The notes under the pieces were generated by a model. It was not told the origin of the DNA. It did no database searches and worked only from the letters and a program-made list of their open reading frames with translations. 64,000 nucleotides of DNA, taken from the NCBI GenBank assembly GCA_016194905.1, contig JACQAP010000005.1, positions 124,001 through 188,000 of the forward strand. The letters are read 5' to 3'. Below are positions 40,198 to 49,345 of the stretch, piece by piece. The DNA is from Betaproteobacteria bacterium. Its GTDB lineage: Bacteria; Pseudomonadota; Gammaproteobacteria; Burkholderiales; JACQAP01. Within the stretch, counting starts at the first letter, position 1. Each line of letters starts with the position of its first letter. Position numbers and translations under genes: made by a program.

Positions 40198-40851
40198 ATG
40201 CGGTTCAAAACCGCGAATATTACGCGAGTATTGATGGCGCTTTTAGCTCTGTCGGCGCCGGCGTGGGCGGTCGACATCAGTGTCGTGGCGCTGTTTCCGG
40301 GCAAAGCCATGCTGGTCGTGGACAAGGGCAAGCCGCGCACCCTGCGGGCTGGCGAGACTTACGCCGGCATTACGCTGATCAGTTCGACCAGCGAGGAAGC
40401 CGTCGTTTCGATCAACGGCAAGCAGAAACGATTGCACATTGGTGAGGGCGTCTACAGCGCGCTGTCCGTACAGAGCGAGCGCTCCACCATAGTCCTGACG
40501 CCGGACAGAAATGGGCATTTCGTATCCTACGGCAGCATTAACGGAGCTTCCGTCCGGTTTCTCGTCGATACCGGCGCCACGATGGTTTCGATGAGCGTGG
40601 AGGATGCACGCCGCGCCGGCGTCAACTATCTCGCCGGCGAACGCGGTTACTCGCAAACCGCCAATGGCGTTGCGCCGATCTACAAAGTGAAGCTCGGCAA
40701 AGTGACACTGGGAGACATCACCTTGCAGGACATAGACGGCGTGGTGCACGAGAACAGCGCGTTGCCCGTTGTATTGCTCGGCATGAGTTTCCTGGGCCGG
40801 CTGGAGATGCGCCGGGAAGGTGACAGCCTGACCCTTACCAGGCGCTACTGA
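40198..40851 (+). CDS. Retropepsin-like aspartic protease (TIGR02281 type)
   Basis: 217 residues from ATG 40198. A signal peptide ends about PAWA-VD. Residues 20-85 form a beta domain (AMLVVDKGKPRTLRAGETYAG). The protease core has VRFLVDTGATMVSMS with the active D-T-G and ends VVLLGMSFLGRLEMRREGDSLTLTRR. Clan AA enzymes act as dimers. A periplasmic location is likely. The substrate is unknown. Confidence 0.87.
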   Translation: MRFKTANITRVLMALLALSAPAWAVDISVVALFPGKAMLVVDKGKPRTLRAGETYAGITLISSTSEEAVVSINGKQKRLHIGEGVYSALSVQSERSTIVLTPDRNGHFVSYGSINGASVRFLVDTGATMVSMSVEDARRAGVNYLAGERGYSQTANGVAPIYKVKLGKVTLGDITLQDIDGVVHENSALPVVLLGMSFLGRLEMRREGDSLTLTRRY

Positions 40852-40896
40852 AAGTCAGAACCAGGGTTCCCGGACAACAAAAAAGGAAATCGAAGA

Positions 40897-41223
40897 ATGA
40901 TTTACGAGCTGCGCATCTATCACGCATTCCCCGGCATGCTGCCTGCGCTCAACGCGAGGTTCTCGAATCACACGCTGAAGTTATGGGAGCGCTTCGGCAT
41001 TCGTCAGGTCGGCTTCTGGACGACCGCGATCGGTGAGAGCAATAACGATCTGTACTACATCCTGGAGTGGGAAAATCTCGCGGAACGGGAGCAGAAGTGG
41101 AACGCTTTCGCGACGCACCCCGACTGGCTGGCGACACGCGCCGAGACCGAGAAAGACGGCCCGCTGACGACTCACATCACCAATCTGATTCTGACGCCGA
41201 CTGCATACTCGAAAATGAGATAG
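40897..41223 (+). CDS. NIPSNAP family protein
   Basis: 108 residues. MIYELRIYHAFPGMLPALNARFSNHTLKLWERFGIRQVGFW and LYYILEWENLAEREQKWNAFATHPDW define the NIPSNAP fold (a ferredoxin-like dimeric barrel). An AAAGGAAA ribosome-binding site is present. Function unknown; relatives accompany degradation genes. It meets the next gene tail to tail with one base between. Confidence 0.9.
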   Translation: MIYELRIYHAFPGMLPALNARFSNHTLKLWERFGIRQVGFWTTAIGESNNDLYYILEWENLAEREQKWNAFATHPDWLATRAETEKDGPLTTHITNLILTPTAYSKMR

Positions 41224-41224
41224 C

Positions 41225-42061
41225 TCAGTTGAACATGCCGTCGTTGCCGGCATCGGTCAGTTGCGGGGCCGGCGCCAAAGGCTGGACCGGCTCCGATGCC
41301 CCTGCCTGCTCTGGCGGAGGGCATTTGAGGTCGGGCTGAGGCTTGGCCTTTGCCGACTTCACTCCTGGGGGTAATTTCTTCCTGGACATCATGCGAGCAG
41401 TGCGTGCATACGGTTGGCGCTCCCCTCCTTTCATGGTCTGCGCCGGTTTTGTACGCGGAACGACTGGATTGGCGGATTGCGCTTGGGCTGCAGCACCGCC
41501 CTTCTCTTCGGCCTTGGCCGGGTTGGAATCCGCCTTGGCCGGATCGCTCTTGGCTGCACTGGGATCGCCCTTGGATACAGTTGGTTCGGACTCCGGTGAT
41601 TTGGTTTCCGCTGATTTGGACTCCACGGCGGGCTTCGTCGCCGTTGCAACCGGTTTTACCGCGGGCTTGAGGGGATTGCAGGCCATCTCGAGCATCTTTT
41701 CTCGCAACGAATCGGGCTCGACCGCTGCGGGGAACTGCAATCCTTCGAGGTGTGTGCGCTTGATCTCGACCCCGTCGTTGCCGAAGTAGACCTTCAGCAC
41801 CGCGTCGGTGGTGCGTTGCATGCAGTGGTAGTTGGTCAGCGATTTCACCCAGAAGAATGCGCCCTGCCAGGTGGCGCTGGTCTGGCCGGTTCTGAATTTC
41901 TGCCAATCCCAGGCCTGTACCGTATGGCCGTTGCGCACGAGCGCATCCATATCGATATAGATCGAGCGTTCCGGCGTAACGCTGACCGGCTTCCAGTGTG
42001 CGCCGGAAACCGGTCCGGCGAGCGCGAGCAAAGCCCCGGCAAGGGCAAGTTTTGTCTTCAT
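41225..42061 (-). CDS. Secreted protein with surface-adhesin-E-like domain and K/P/A-rich tail
   Basis: 278 residues from ATG 42061. A signal peptide ends about VSG-A. The N-terminal 110 residues (WKPVSVTPERSIYIDMDALVRNG, VKSLTNYHCMQRTTDAVLKVYFGNDGVEI) resemble the surface-adhesin-E domain common in Betaproteobacteria. The rest is low-complexity, rich in Lys, Pro, Ala and Ser (about residues 135-220), ending in a Pro-rich tail. It is probably periplasmic or envelope-bound. Adhesion is not implied. Confidence 0.7.
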   Translation of the reverse strand: MKTKLALAGALLALAGPVSGAHWKPVSVTPERSIYIDMDALVRNGHTVQAWDWQKFRTGQTSATWQGAFFWVKSLTNYHCMQRTTDAVLKVYFGNDGVEIKRTHLEGLQFPAAVEPDSLREKMLEMACNPLKPAVKPVATATKPAVESKSAETKSPESEPTVSKGDPSAAKSDPAKADSNPAKAEEKGGAAAQAQSANPVVPRTKPAQTMKGGERQPYARTARMMSRKKLPPGVKSAKAKPQPDLKCPPPEQAGASEPVQPLAPAPQLTDAGNDGMFN

Positions 42062-42222
42062 GGATCGGTATTTCGATTCATCCTGACCCCGTATCGGTAA
42101 CCAGGGGGAATTCTTAAGTCCCCAACCGTGAGGCGGCACAGGCCGCGGGCTATGCCCGGACCGCCGGATTACGTAGAATCGCCTGTTCGTTAAGCACCAA
42201 TTGCCGGCACAGGCAATCGATC

Positions 42223-43326
42223 ATGGATGAAAAACTGATTTACAACGTCAATGTCGCCGCCCAGGACGTCCTGCTCAACCCGGACGAAATCAAGCGCCGC
42301 GTTACGTTGACCGAGAAGGCTGAACAGACCGTCCTCGAAGGCCGCCATGCGCTCGAGCGCATTCTCGATCGGCGGGATCACCGGCTGATGGTGGTGGTGG
42401 GCCCGTGTTCCATCCACGATCCCGCGGCCGCCATGGACTACGCGCAAAAGCTGAAGAAAGTGGCGGACGAAGTCGGCGATACGTTGTTCATCGTCATGCG
42501 CGTGTATTTCGAAAAGCCGCGCACCACCACCGGCTGGAAAGGCCTGATCAACGATCCGCACATGGACGACTCCTTCGACATTGAGGAAGGCCTGCAACTC
42601 GCCCGCAAGGTGCTGCGCGACATCAACGAGTTGGGATTGCCAGCAGGCACCGAGGCGCTGGACCCGATCAGCCCGCAATACCTGGGCGACCTGGTAACGT
42701 GGAGCGCAATCGGGGCGCGCACGACCGAATCGCAGACGCATCGCGAGATGGCGAGCGGTCTGTCGACGCCGGTCGGATTCAAAAACGGAACGGACGGCGG
42801 CCTGCAGGTGGCAATCAACGCGCTGCTGTCGGTTTCGCGCCCGCACAGTTTCCTGGGCATAAACCAGCGCGGCCAGGTATCCGTCATTCGCACCAATGGC
42901 AATCGGTACGGCCACATCGTGTTGCGCGGTGGCGCGAAAGGCCCGAACTACGACTCGGTGACCATGGCCGTTGTCGAAAAAGAACTGGCCAAGAGCAAAC
43001 TGGCGGCCAATATCGTCGTGGATTGCAGCCACGCCAATTCCAACAAGGATCACAACCTGCAGCCGCTGGTGATGCTCGACTGCGCGCACCAGATCCTGGA
43101 AGGCAATCAGTCGATTGTCGGCGTAATGCTCGAGAGCAATATCAACGCCGGGAATCAGGCAATTCCAGCCGACCTGGCACAGCTTGAATACGGCGTGTCG
43201 GTAACGGATGCCTGCATCGATTGGCCGACCACGGAAAAGCTGCTGCGAGACGCGAGAGCCAAGCTCAAGGACGTGCTGCCGAAGCGAATCCCGCGGACGG
43301 CGGAAATCAGGAAGATCAGCGGTTAG
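42223..43326 (+). CDS. aroG: 3-deoxy-7-phosphoheptulonate synthase (class I)
   Basis: 367 residues, about 15 longer than enteric AroG. VVVGPCSIHDPAAAMDYA, MRVYFEKPRTTTGWKGLINDP, GARTTESQTHREMASGLS and VDCSHANSNKDH carry the metal and substrate ligands of class I DAHP synthases. It is the first step of the shikimate pathway. Which aromatic amino acid inhibits it cannot be told by eye. A terminator follows. Confidence 0.95.
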   Translation: MDEKLIYNVNVAAQDVLLNPDEIKRRVTLTEKAEQTVLEGRHALERILDRRDHRLMVVVGPCSIHDPAAAMDYAQKLKKVADEVGDTLFIVMRVYFEKPRTTTGWKGLINDPHMDDSFDIEEGLQLARKVLRDINELGLPAGTEALDPISPQYLGDLVTWSAIGARTTESQTHREMASGLSTPVGFKNGTDGGLQVAINALLSVSRPHSFLGINQRGQVSVIRTNGNRYGHIVLRGGAKGPNYDSVTMAVVEKELAKSKLAANIVVDCSHANSNKDHNLQPLVMLDCAHQILEGNQSIVGVMLESNINAGNQAIPADLAQLEYGVSVTDACIDWPTTEKLLRDARAKLKDVLPKRIPRTAEIRKISG

Positions 43327-43349
43327 ATCGAAGTCGATTTCTTGGATCG

Positions 43350-43377
43350 AATGGCGGCCATCCGATCGCCATTTTTT
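43350..43377 (+). terminator. Terminator of aroG
   Basis: AATGGCG pairs with CGCCATT across a 10-base loop and runs into TTTTTT, 24 bases after the aroG stop. Confidence 0.78.
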
Positions 43378-43405
43378 CGTTTCGTCGGCCGACCGATCGG
43401 CATTC

Positions 43406-44380
43406 CTACTTTCCTTTTCTCGCCCTCCGCTTTTTTGGCTTTTCCTCCCCGCCAGCGGCAGATGAGGAAAGCACGCTTTCGCTGCGTAGCCATTGCACAA
43501 AGTCGTCGACTTCCGCGCGACCGGCCGTCGCCGCGGTGCGCACGATGAAATAGGCGCGATCCGTGACCGCTCCCAGCGTGAACGGCGTCGCGAGCAGGCC
43601 CTCGTCCAGCAGATTCCTGACCAGCGGGCGCCGCCCTATCGCCACGCCCTGGCCACCGAGTGCTGCACTGATGACCTGGTCATAGTGATTGAAACGCAAG
43701 GTCCCTGCCGGCCTGAGGTCCGGCACACCCGCGGTTTCCAGCCAGACGTTCCATGAAAGCCATGGCGCGGAGCGTTCCGGATCGTCGAAATGCAGCAGCA
43801 CCTGGCGTTCGAGATCCGCGACCGATTTCAATGGGCGGCTGCGGTCCCTGAGCAAGGCCGGGCTGCAGACTGGCAGGATTTCCTCGCCGAACAGGCGGAC
43901 GGAACCTGCCGGCGCGACCCGCGCGGGACAATAGCGCACCGCAAGGTCGATGCGCTCGCGATCGAGGTCCAGCAACTGGTTGTTCGCCGAAATGCGCACG
44001 TCGACGTCCGAGTGCATGCGGCGAAAACCGGCGAGCCGCGGAATCAGCCACAGAGAGCAGAAAGCCATGGACGACGTCACGGTGACCATTTTCTGCGTGG
44101 TTCCGGGTGCGATGCGGTCGGCGGCTTCCCGCAACGTGCGCAAGGCAATGCCGGCCGCGCGGTACATCTGCTCCCCCGCTTCGGTAAGCGCGAGACCGCG
44201 ATTGCGGCGCACGAACAGCGCCACGCCGAGGCGCTCTTCGAGCGCCTGGATCTGTCGGCTGATCGCGGATTGCGTCACGAACAATTCCTCCGCCGCCTTG
44301 GTAAAACTCAGATGGCGGGCAGCCGCTTCGAACCCTCGGAAGAAGTCCAGGGCAGGTGTCGGATCGGATTTTCTAGGCAT
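43406..44380 (-). CDS. LysR-type regulator, GcvA-like
   Basis: 324 residues. The N-terminal helix-turn-helix reads LDFFRGFEAAARHLSFTKAAEELFVTQSAISRQIQALEERLGVALFVRRNRGL, the GcvA/AmpR subgroup pattern. The C-terminal tail is Lys/Arg-rich. It is divergent from the DUF2917 gene 133 bases away, a pairing common in Betaproteobacteria. Its target is probably that gene, which is an inference from layout. Confidence 0.87.
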   Translation of the reverse strand: MPRKSDPTPALDFFRGFEAAARHLSFTKAAEELFVTQSAISRQIQALEERLGVALFVRRNRGLALTEAGEQMYRAAGIALRTLREAADRIAPGTTQKMVTVTSSMAFCSLWLIPRLAGFRRMHSDVDVRISANNQLLDLDRERIDLAVRYCPARVAPAGSVRLFGEEILPVCSPALLRDRSRPLKSVADLERQVLLHFDDPERSAPWLSWNVWLETAGVPDLRPAGTLRFNHYDQVISAALGGQGVAIGRRPLVRNLLDEGLLATPFTLGAVTDRAYFIVRTAATAGRAEVDDFVQWLRSESVLSSSAAGGEEKPKKRRARKGK

Positions 44381-44513
44381 TCATAAAACTCATGCGAATC
44401 ATTCCGAAATATCGTTTGTCGTCTTGTGTGCACTGCGGAAAATAGCCTCCGTAATGATTTACCGGAATGCTTGGCAGGTCAACCGATCCGCGCCGGGCGT
44501 ACAGGAGACCACC

Positions 44514-44813
44514 ATGCAGATCGAAATCACCCGTTCCACGGTCACGCTGGCGCGTGATGGCCTGCTCGCCGTGCGAGACGGTGCCGGAACACGAATCGTA
44601 TGTCGCTCGGGCAACCTCTGGATCACCCAGGAAGGCGACCTCAAGGACGCGATCATCGGTCCCGCCGATGCCTTTACCATTCGCAAGTCCGGCCTCACGA
44701 TCGTCACCGCCCTGCAATCCTCGTCGTTGACGCTGATCGGACCGGACGCCCAGGATAGGAGTGAGGCACGCCGCGCCCTCGGCTTGGACACCGAGTCCAT
44801 CGCGTGCAGTTGA
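44514..44813 (+). CDS. DUF2917 protein
   Basis: 99 residues from ATG 44514, with AGGAG 8 bases upstream. LARDGLLAVRDGAGTRIVCRSGNLWITQEGDLKDAIIGPADAFTIRKSGLTIVTAL is the DUF2917 core, a small cupin-like beta fold. Function unknown. It overlaps the following acetyltransferase start and is divergent from a GcvA-like regulator. Confidence 0.85.
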   Translation: MQIEITRSTVTLARDGLLAVRDGAGTRIVCRSGNLWITQEGDLKDAIIGPADAFTIRKSGLTIVTALQSSSLTLIGPDAQDRSEARRALGLDTESIACS

Positions 44814-45406
44814 ATCGAGCGGGGCCGGGCGTTGTTGTCAATGCGCGCAACGCCGCCGTCCCGATCATCCGACCGATCCTCCGGGCGGACGAATCCGACC
44901 TGCAGCGATTCATCCGCAACCTTTCCCCGGCAAGCCGCTATCTGAGATTCATGAGGGCGGTCCGGGAACTGCCGGAAGAAATACTGAGCAGGTTTGCCAA
45001 TCCGGAGCCTGGCCGCGAAGCGGCGCTGGTTGCAAGCTCGCCGTTTGTCGGCATCATCGGCCTTGCCCAGTATGTCGCTGACAAAGAAGGCGACGGCTGC
45101 GAAGTCGCCATTGTCGTGAGCGATGCGTGGCAACGACAGGGATTGGGGTCTGATTTGCTGACCGCGCTGATGGTCGTCGCCAGGTGCGACGAAATAGGGC
45201 ACGCCCATGCCGATGTATTCGCCGACAACCACGCGATGCGCGCGCTTGCCCGCAAGCTGGGATGCGAACTGCGCACCAATCCGGAATCACCTTTCCTGGT
45301 GCGAATCTTCAAAACTCTGGAATCACCGCGCTCCGCGCCGTTCGGTTCGCTTGCCAGGCGTAGCGGCAGCGACTGGCGCTGCACAACAGTTCCAGGGGGA
45401 AGATGA
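44804..45406 (+). CDS. GNAT family N-acetyltransferase
   Basis: 200 residues from GTG 44804, overlapping DUF2917 by 10 bases. VPIIRPILRADESDLQRFIRNLSPASRYLRFM is the start of stress-type GNAT proteins, and VVSDAWQRQGLGSDLLTALM is the acetyl-CoA loop (Q/RxxGxG/A). Relatives are the C-terminal acetyltransferase domains linked to acetate-CoA ligases. The substrate is unknown. The region after its stop has an 8-bp hairpin (CCCATCCC/GGGATGGG) without a T-run. Confidence 0.85.
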   Translation: MQLNRAGPGVVVNARNAAVPIIRPILRADESDLQRFIRNLSPASRYLRFMRAVRELPEEILSRFANPEPGREAALVASSPFVGIIGLAQYVADKEGDGCEVAIVVSDAWQRQGLGSDLLTALMVVARCDEIGHAHADVFADNHAMRALARKLGCELRTNPESPFLVRIFKTLESPRSAPFGSLARRSGSDWRCTTVPGGR

Positions 45407-45448
45407 CCCCCATCCCCTCCGCGCTGCTGAAGGGATGGGCGGAGCACG

Positions 45449-46927
45449 TCAGCGCATTACGAAAGGATTGCCGGTCTTGACCCCGGTGTTGATCCAGACG
45501 CTCTTCATTTGCAGGTATTCGTAGATGGCGCTCTGGCCGTTTTCTCTGCCCAAGCCGCTGTCTTTGTAGCCGCCGAACGGCGACATGAAACTGACCGCGC
45601 GATAAGTATTGACCCAGACAGTGCCGGCCTTGATGCGCTCCGACATGCGGATCGCGCGCCCGACATCGCGGGTCCAGACTCCCGCACCGAGACCGAAGCG
45701 AACATCGTTGGCAATGCGAACGGCGTCGTCTTCATCCCGGAACGGAATGATCGACAGCACCGGACCGAACACTTCTTCCTGCGCAATGCGCATCTTGTTG
45801 TCGACGCCGGTGAAAATCGTCGGTTCGACGAACCATCCCTTGCCGCACTCCGGGCGTGTCGCCGGTCCGCCGCCCATGCGCAATTTGGCGCCTTCGTTCC
45901 TGGCGACGTCGATATACGACAGCACCTTCTGATACTGTGGCTGCGTGGTGACCGGACCAACCTGGGTTTCCAGACTCATCGGATCGCCCATCTTTGCGGT
46001 CTTGGCCAGCGCCAGCAATTTCTCGACGAACTCGTCGTGAATCGACTGCTGCAGCAGCAACCGCGAACCCGCGATGCAGGTCTGGCCGGTTGCAGCAAAT
46101 ATGCCGGACACAGCGCCATTGACCGCGTCTTCGATGACCGCATCTTCGAAGACGATATTTGGCGACTTGCCACCCAGTTCCAGGCCCACCTTCTTGAAGC
46201 CGCGCGCCGCCGTCTCGGCGATGATCCTGCCGGTCGTATCCGATCCGGTGAAAGTTATTTTTGCGGTGAGTGGATGCTCGACCAGCGGCATCCCTGCTTC
46301 TTTGCCATAGCCGGTAACGACGTTGACCACACCGGCGGGAAAGCCCGCCTGCTCCACCAGCTTGACGAATTCCAGCGCGGAGGCGGAAGTGAACTCGGAA
46401 GGCTTGATGACCACGGTATTGCCTGCGGCCAGCGCGGGCGCGAGTTTCCAGGCGGTCAGCATGAGCGGCGAATTCCACGGCGTAATCGCGACCACCACGC
46501 CGAGCGGCTCATAACGCGTGAAGTTGAAATAGCCTTTCTTGTCTAGAGGAATGACGGCTCCCTGAACCTTGTCCGCGAGTCCGCCGAAGTAGTAATACCA
46601 CTGCGGCACATAGTTGAGCTGCCCCGCCATCTCGGCAATCAACTTGCCGTTGTCGCGCACCTCGGTTTCGGCGAGACGCTGCGCGTTCTGCGCGACCAGG
46701 TCGCCCAGTTGCCTTAGCAACGCACCGCGTTGGGTCGGCGTCATCTGCGGCCAGGGGCCGTCCGTGAATGCGGCGTGCGCCGTACGCACCGCATGATCCG
46801 CATCGACCGCGTTGCCGCGCGGAATCAACGCCCATGGTTCGCCGGTAAACGGGTTGAAGCTTTCAAACCATTCGCCCGACGAAGGGGCGACCCATTCGCC
46901 GCCGATGTACATCTGATATTTCTGCAT
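45449..46927 (-). CDS. Aldehyde dehydrogenase (NAD(P)-dependent)
   Basis: 492 residues from ATG 46927 (MQKYQMYIGGEW), with GGAG upstream. PWNSPLMLTAWKLAPALAAGNTVVIKPSEFT, FTGSDTTGRIIAE, the Glu in GLELGGKSPNIVF and the catalytic Cys in ATGQTCIAGSRLL are the family motifs. The aldehyde is unknown. The protein most resembles broad-range or carnitine/betaine-type dehydrogenases. No operon partner is intact, since the next gene upstream is a pseudogene. Confidence 0.92.
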   Translation of the reverse strand: MQKYQMYIGGEWVAPSSGEWFESFNPFTGEPWALIPRGNAVDADHAVRTAHAAFTDGPWPQMTPTQRGALLRQLGDLVAQNAQRLAETEVRDNGKLIAEMAGQLNYVPQWYYYFGGLADKVQGAVIPLDKKGYFNFTRYEPLGVVVAITPWNSPLMLTAWKLAPALAAGNTVVIKPSEFTSASALEFVKLVEQAGFPAGVVNVVTGYGKEAGMPLVEHPLTAKITFTGSDTTGRIIAETAARGFKKVGLELGGKSPNIVFEDAVIEDAVNGAVSGIFAATGQTCIAGSRLLLQQSIHDEFVEKLLALAKTAKMGDPMSLETQVGPVTTQPQYQKVLSYIDVARNEGAKLRMGGGPATRPECGKGWFVEPTIFTGVDNKMRIAQEEVFGPVLSIIPFRDEDDAVRIANDVRFGLGAGVWTRDVGRAIRMSERIKAGTVWVNTYRAVSFMSPFGGYKDSGLGRENGQSAIYEYLQMKSVWINTGVKTGNPFVMR

Positions 46928-47098
46928 ATTGATTTCTCGCTCCTGTTTCTGAATTTCAGCGCCTTCTCCACTTGATGGAGAGGGCATCGCTGACTCGGCG
47001 TTGGCGGAGCCATCCGGGGCGGGAAGCGATGCCTAGGCACGCTACCCGCAAACGGGTGATTCCATCACTAACGTGTCCGTGCGCCGGGGGTGAGGTGC

Positions 47099-47728
47099 CT
47101 ACCGTATTGCAATCGGCGCTACCGTCGAGCCGGTTCCGCCCTTGATCTTCAGCGGCTGCACGACGAACACAAACTCGTAGGCTTTCTTCACTGCCAGTTC
47201 GCCCAGCCTGCTGCCGCAACACCGATTCCCGGACCACCGGCGTTGTACTTCGCATTGTCCACTTTTCTCCACGCCCAACTTGGTGAAGCCGTTGCGGGTG
47301 GTTATATCGTCGGTGGCAAAACAGTTGTAGTGGCTGTTGTCGATGCTCTGGTGGGAAAACATGTCGAACTGCGTGCCGACCTGGCCGATCTCGGAGATCA
47401 CCAGTTCCTCATTGGTATAGCGCTTGTTGCTGCCCATCGGGCCGCCCGTGCGCTTGCTATGAATGTCGAAGCGTCGCGTGCCGAACAGAGGCATGTCCAT
47501 CGCCAGCACACGTCCGAGCTCGACAACTTCGCCGGTGCGGATCAGCCTGGACGCATTCAGCACGGATTCGGGCGTCAGGAGATTGGCCGCACCGCGATCA
47601 TCCGTTGCACCCCATTTAGAAGGGCAACGCTGCCCCGGCAAAGGCGGCGACCAGCTCTGCGCGTTCGCCACCGCCGAAATTAGCATCAGCCCGGCGATTA
47701 TTGCCGCAATGAAATTTCTGATTTTCAT
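47099..47728 (-). pseudogene. Cyclase (kynurenine-formamidase-like) gene with internal deletions
   Basis: 209 codons are still open, against about 330 for intact relatives. Residues 1-135 are normal (signal peptide, SKWGATDDRGAANLLTPESVL, HSKRTGGPMG, GTQFDMFSHQSIDN). After NGFTKLGVEK the middle is missing. A short stretch readable only in another frame gives VDNAKYNAGGPGIGVAAAGW, a later family motif. Then the frame rejoins the C-terminus, KKAYEFVFVVQPLKIKGGTGSTVAPIAIR. Two deletions with compensating frames explain it. The product should be inactive. Confidence 0.82.
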
Positions 47729-47808
47729 TTTCTCCCCCGGCTTGTTCTGACCAACGGAAAATTCAATGCGCGCTGTCGACCCCGCATCTTCTCGTCCCGC
47801 TTATTTTA

Positions 47809-48192
47809 TTATTCGATCCGCCGGATCCTGACTTTGTTGAAGCCGATCAGCGAATTCAGGATGAAGCTGAATACCGACACGAAAATTGCCACGAGGAATC
47901 CGGACCAGAATCCCGCCACGATGAACCCGGGAACCAGCCACGCGACCAGCAACAACATCAGCGCGTTGATGACCAGCACAAACAGACCCAGGGTCAAGAT
48001 CGACAACGGCAGCGTCAGGATCACCAGCGTCGGCTTGAGAAAGGTGTTCACGATCCCCAGCATCAGGCCGGCGACGAACAGCGATTGCGGCGTCGCGAAC
48101 GAGATGCCGTCGAACAGTTCGTCGGCCACCCACAGCGAAAGCGTGTTGACGCCCCAGAATACGAGGAAGCGCACGACGGGATTGATAGTCAT
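47809..48192 (-). CDS. Phage-holin-family (4-TM) membrane protein
   Basis: 127 residues, nearly all hydrophobic, with four predicted helices. VRFLVFWGVNTLSLWVADELFDGI and ALMLGIVNTFLKPTLVILTLPLSILTLGLFVLVINALMLLL match the DUF/phage_holin_4_2 family found in many non-phage genomes. It is an orphan gene. There is no sign of a prophage, so a lysis role should not be assumed. Confidence 0.87.
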   Translation of the reverse strand: MTINPVVRFLVFWGVNTLSLWVADELFDGISFATPQSLFVAGLMLGIVNTFLKPTLVILTLPLSILTLGLFVLVINALMLLLVAWLVPGFIVAGFWSGFLVAIFVSVFSFILNSLIGFNKVRIRRIE

Positions 48193-48211
48193 TGAGGGAT
48201 AGTAACAAAAA

Positions 48212-48283
48212 AGGACTCGGGACTCAGTGCTCCGGACTCGGAGGAATCTCCGGTGGGAAGTTCTTCACTCAGTCCTCAGTCCT
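48212..48283. repeat. Inverted pair of GGACTCRG-type repeats
   Basis: AGGACTCGGGACTCAGTG (48212-48229) and the reverse complement of 48266-48283 (AGGACTGAGGACTGAGTG) match at 14 of 18 positions, with 36 bases between. A further GGACTCGG lies between them. Each arm is a tandem of a 7-8-base unit. It sits in the 130-bp gap between two divergent genes. Confidence 0.6.
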
Positions 48284-48322
48284 GTTTTCTCTGTACACTT
48301 CGGCCTCTTTCGGGAATCCTCC

Positions 48323-49228
48323 ATGCCCTCGCAACATCATCAAACCCTGCCCCGCTCGATGTGGGTGCTGCTCGTATTGCTCACGTTCGGCTGGGGCGTC
48401 AACTGGCCGATGATGAAACTGACGCTGGCCGAGTTGCCGGTGTGGACATTCCGCGGCCTCTGCGTCGGCTCCGGCGCGGCCGGCCTTTTCCTGATTGCGC
48501 GGCTGGGCGGTCAGTCCTTGCGCGTGCCGCGGGGCCAATGGACGCGGCTCATCGTTACCTCGGCCTGTAACGTGACGCTGTGGAACGTGTTCATCGGTTA
48601 CGGACTTACCATGCTGCCCGCAGGGCGTAGCGCGATCCTCGCGTACAGCATGCCGGTCTGGGCTGTGCTGCTCTCCTTATTCATTCTCCATGAAAAGCTC
48701 ACGCGCCGGCGTCTGCTCGGTCTTGTGCTCGGGATGGCGGGAATGGCGCTCCTCATCGGCGGAGAATTCACCGTGATGCGAGCGTCGCCGCTGGGAGCGA
48801 TCCTGGTTGTAGGCGCGGCATTCGGCTGGGCGCTCGGTACGGTATTGATGAAACGCCACCCAATGGGCCTGGGAACCACGGCACTCACCGCCTGGCAACT
48901 GCTGATTGGCGGATTGCCGATCATGATCGGCGCACTGATCATCGACTGGGGCCGCTGGAGGCCGATCGGAACTCCTGCCGTCATCGGACTCGTCTACAAC
49001 ATGTTTTTCGTGTTCATTTTCTGCTATTGGGCATGGTTCAAGATCGCGACTACCGCACCGCCCAGCGTATCCTCGCTGAGCACGCTGATGATTCCGATCG
49101 TGGGCGTATTCAGCGGCATATGGCTGCTCGGAGAGTCGCCGCGATGGCAGGAGTATGCCGCGCTGGTACTGGTGATCGCGGCGCTGGCGACCGTGCTGAT
49201 TCCGCCTCGCCGAACCGCGCCGGTCTAA
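48323..49228 (+). CDS. EamA/DMT family transporter
   Basis: 301 residues from ATG 48323, with about ten membrane helices in two EamA halves. WGVNWPMMKLTLAELPVWTFRGL and PPSVSSLSTLMIPIVGVFSGIWLLGE are typical. It probably exports amino acids or other metabolites. No substrate can be given. Confidence 0.87.
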   Translation: MPSQHHQTLPRSMWVLLVLLTFGWGVNWPMMKLTLAELPVWTFRGLCVGSGAAGLFLIARLGGQSLRVPRGQWTRLIVTSACNVTLWNVFIGYGLTMLPAGRSAILAYSMPVWAVLLSLFILHEKLTRRRLLGLVLGMAGMALLIGGEFTVMRASPLGAILVVGAAFGWALGTVLMKRHPMGLGTTALTAWQLLIGGLPIMIGALIIDWGRWRPIGTPAVIGLVYNMFFVFIFCYWAWFKIATTAPPSVSSLSTLMIPIVGVFSGIWLLGESPRWQEYAALVLVIAALATVLIPPRRTAPV

Positions 49229-49345
49229 ACCTTTCGGAGCCCGATCCGTTAATTCAGCCGGAACTGTCGTGGCCGCGCCGGCCGGTCATGTAGCCTGCGG
49301 CAAGACAAGAGCAATGGCCTGGAAGTTGCTAAACTCAGGATTCAA

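Noticed and set aside
45407-45448. Terminator between the acetyltransferase and aldehyde dehydrogenase genes
   Set aside because: An 8-bp stem with a 15-base loop is present but there is no T-run on either side. It is too weak to call.
47809-48192. Prophage remnant, suggested by the holin-family protein
   Set aside because: No other phage gene, integrase or attachment repeat is nearby. The family is common outside phages.
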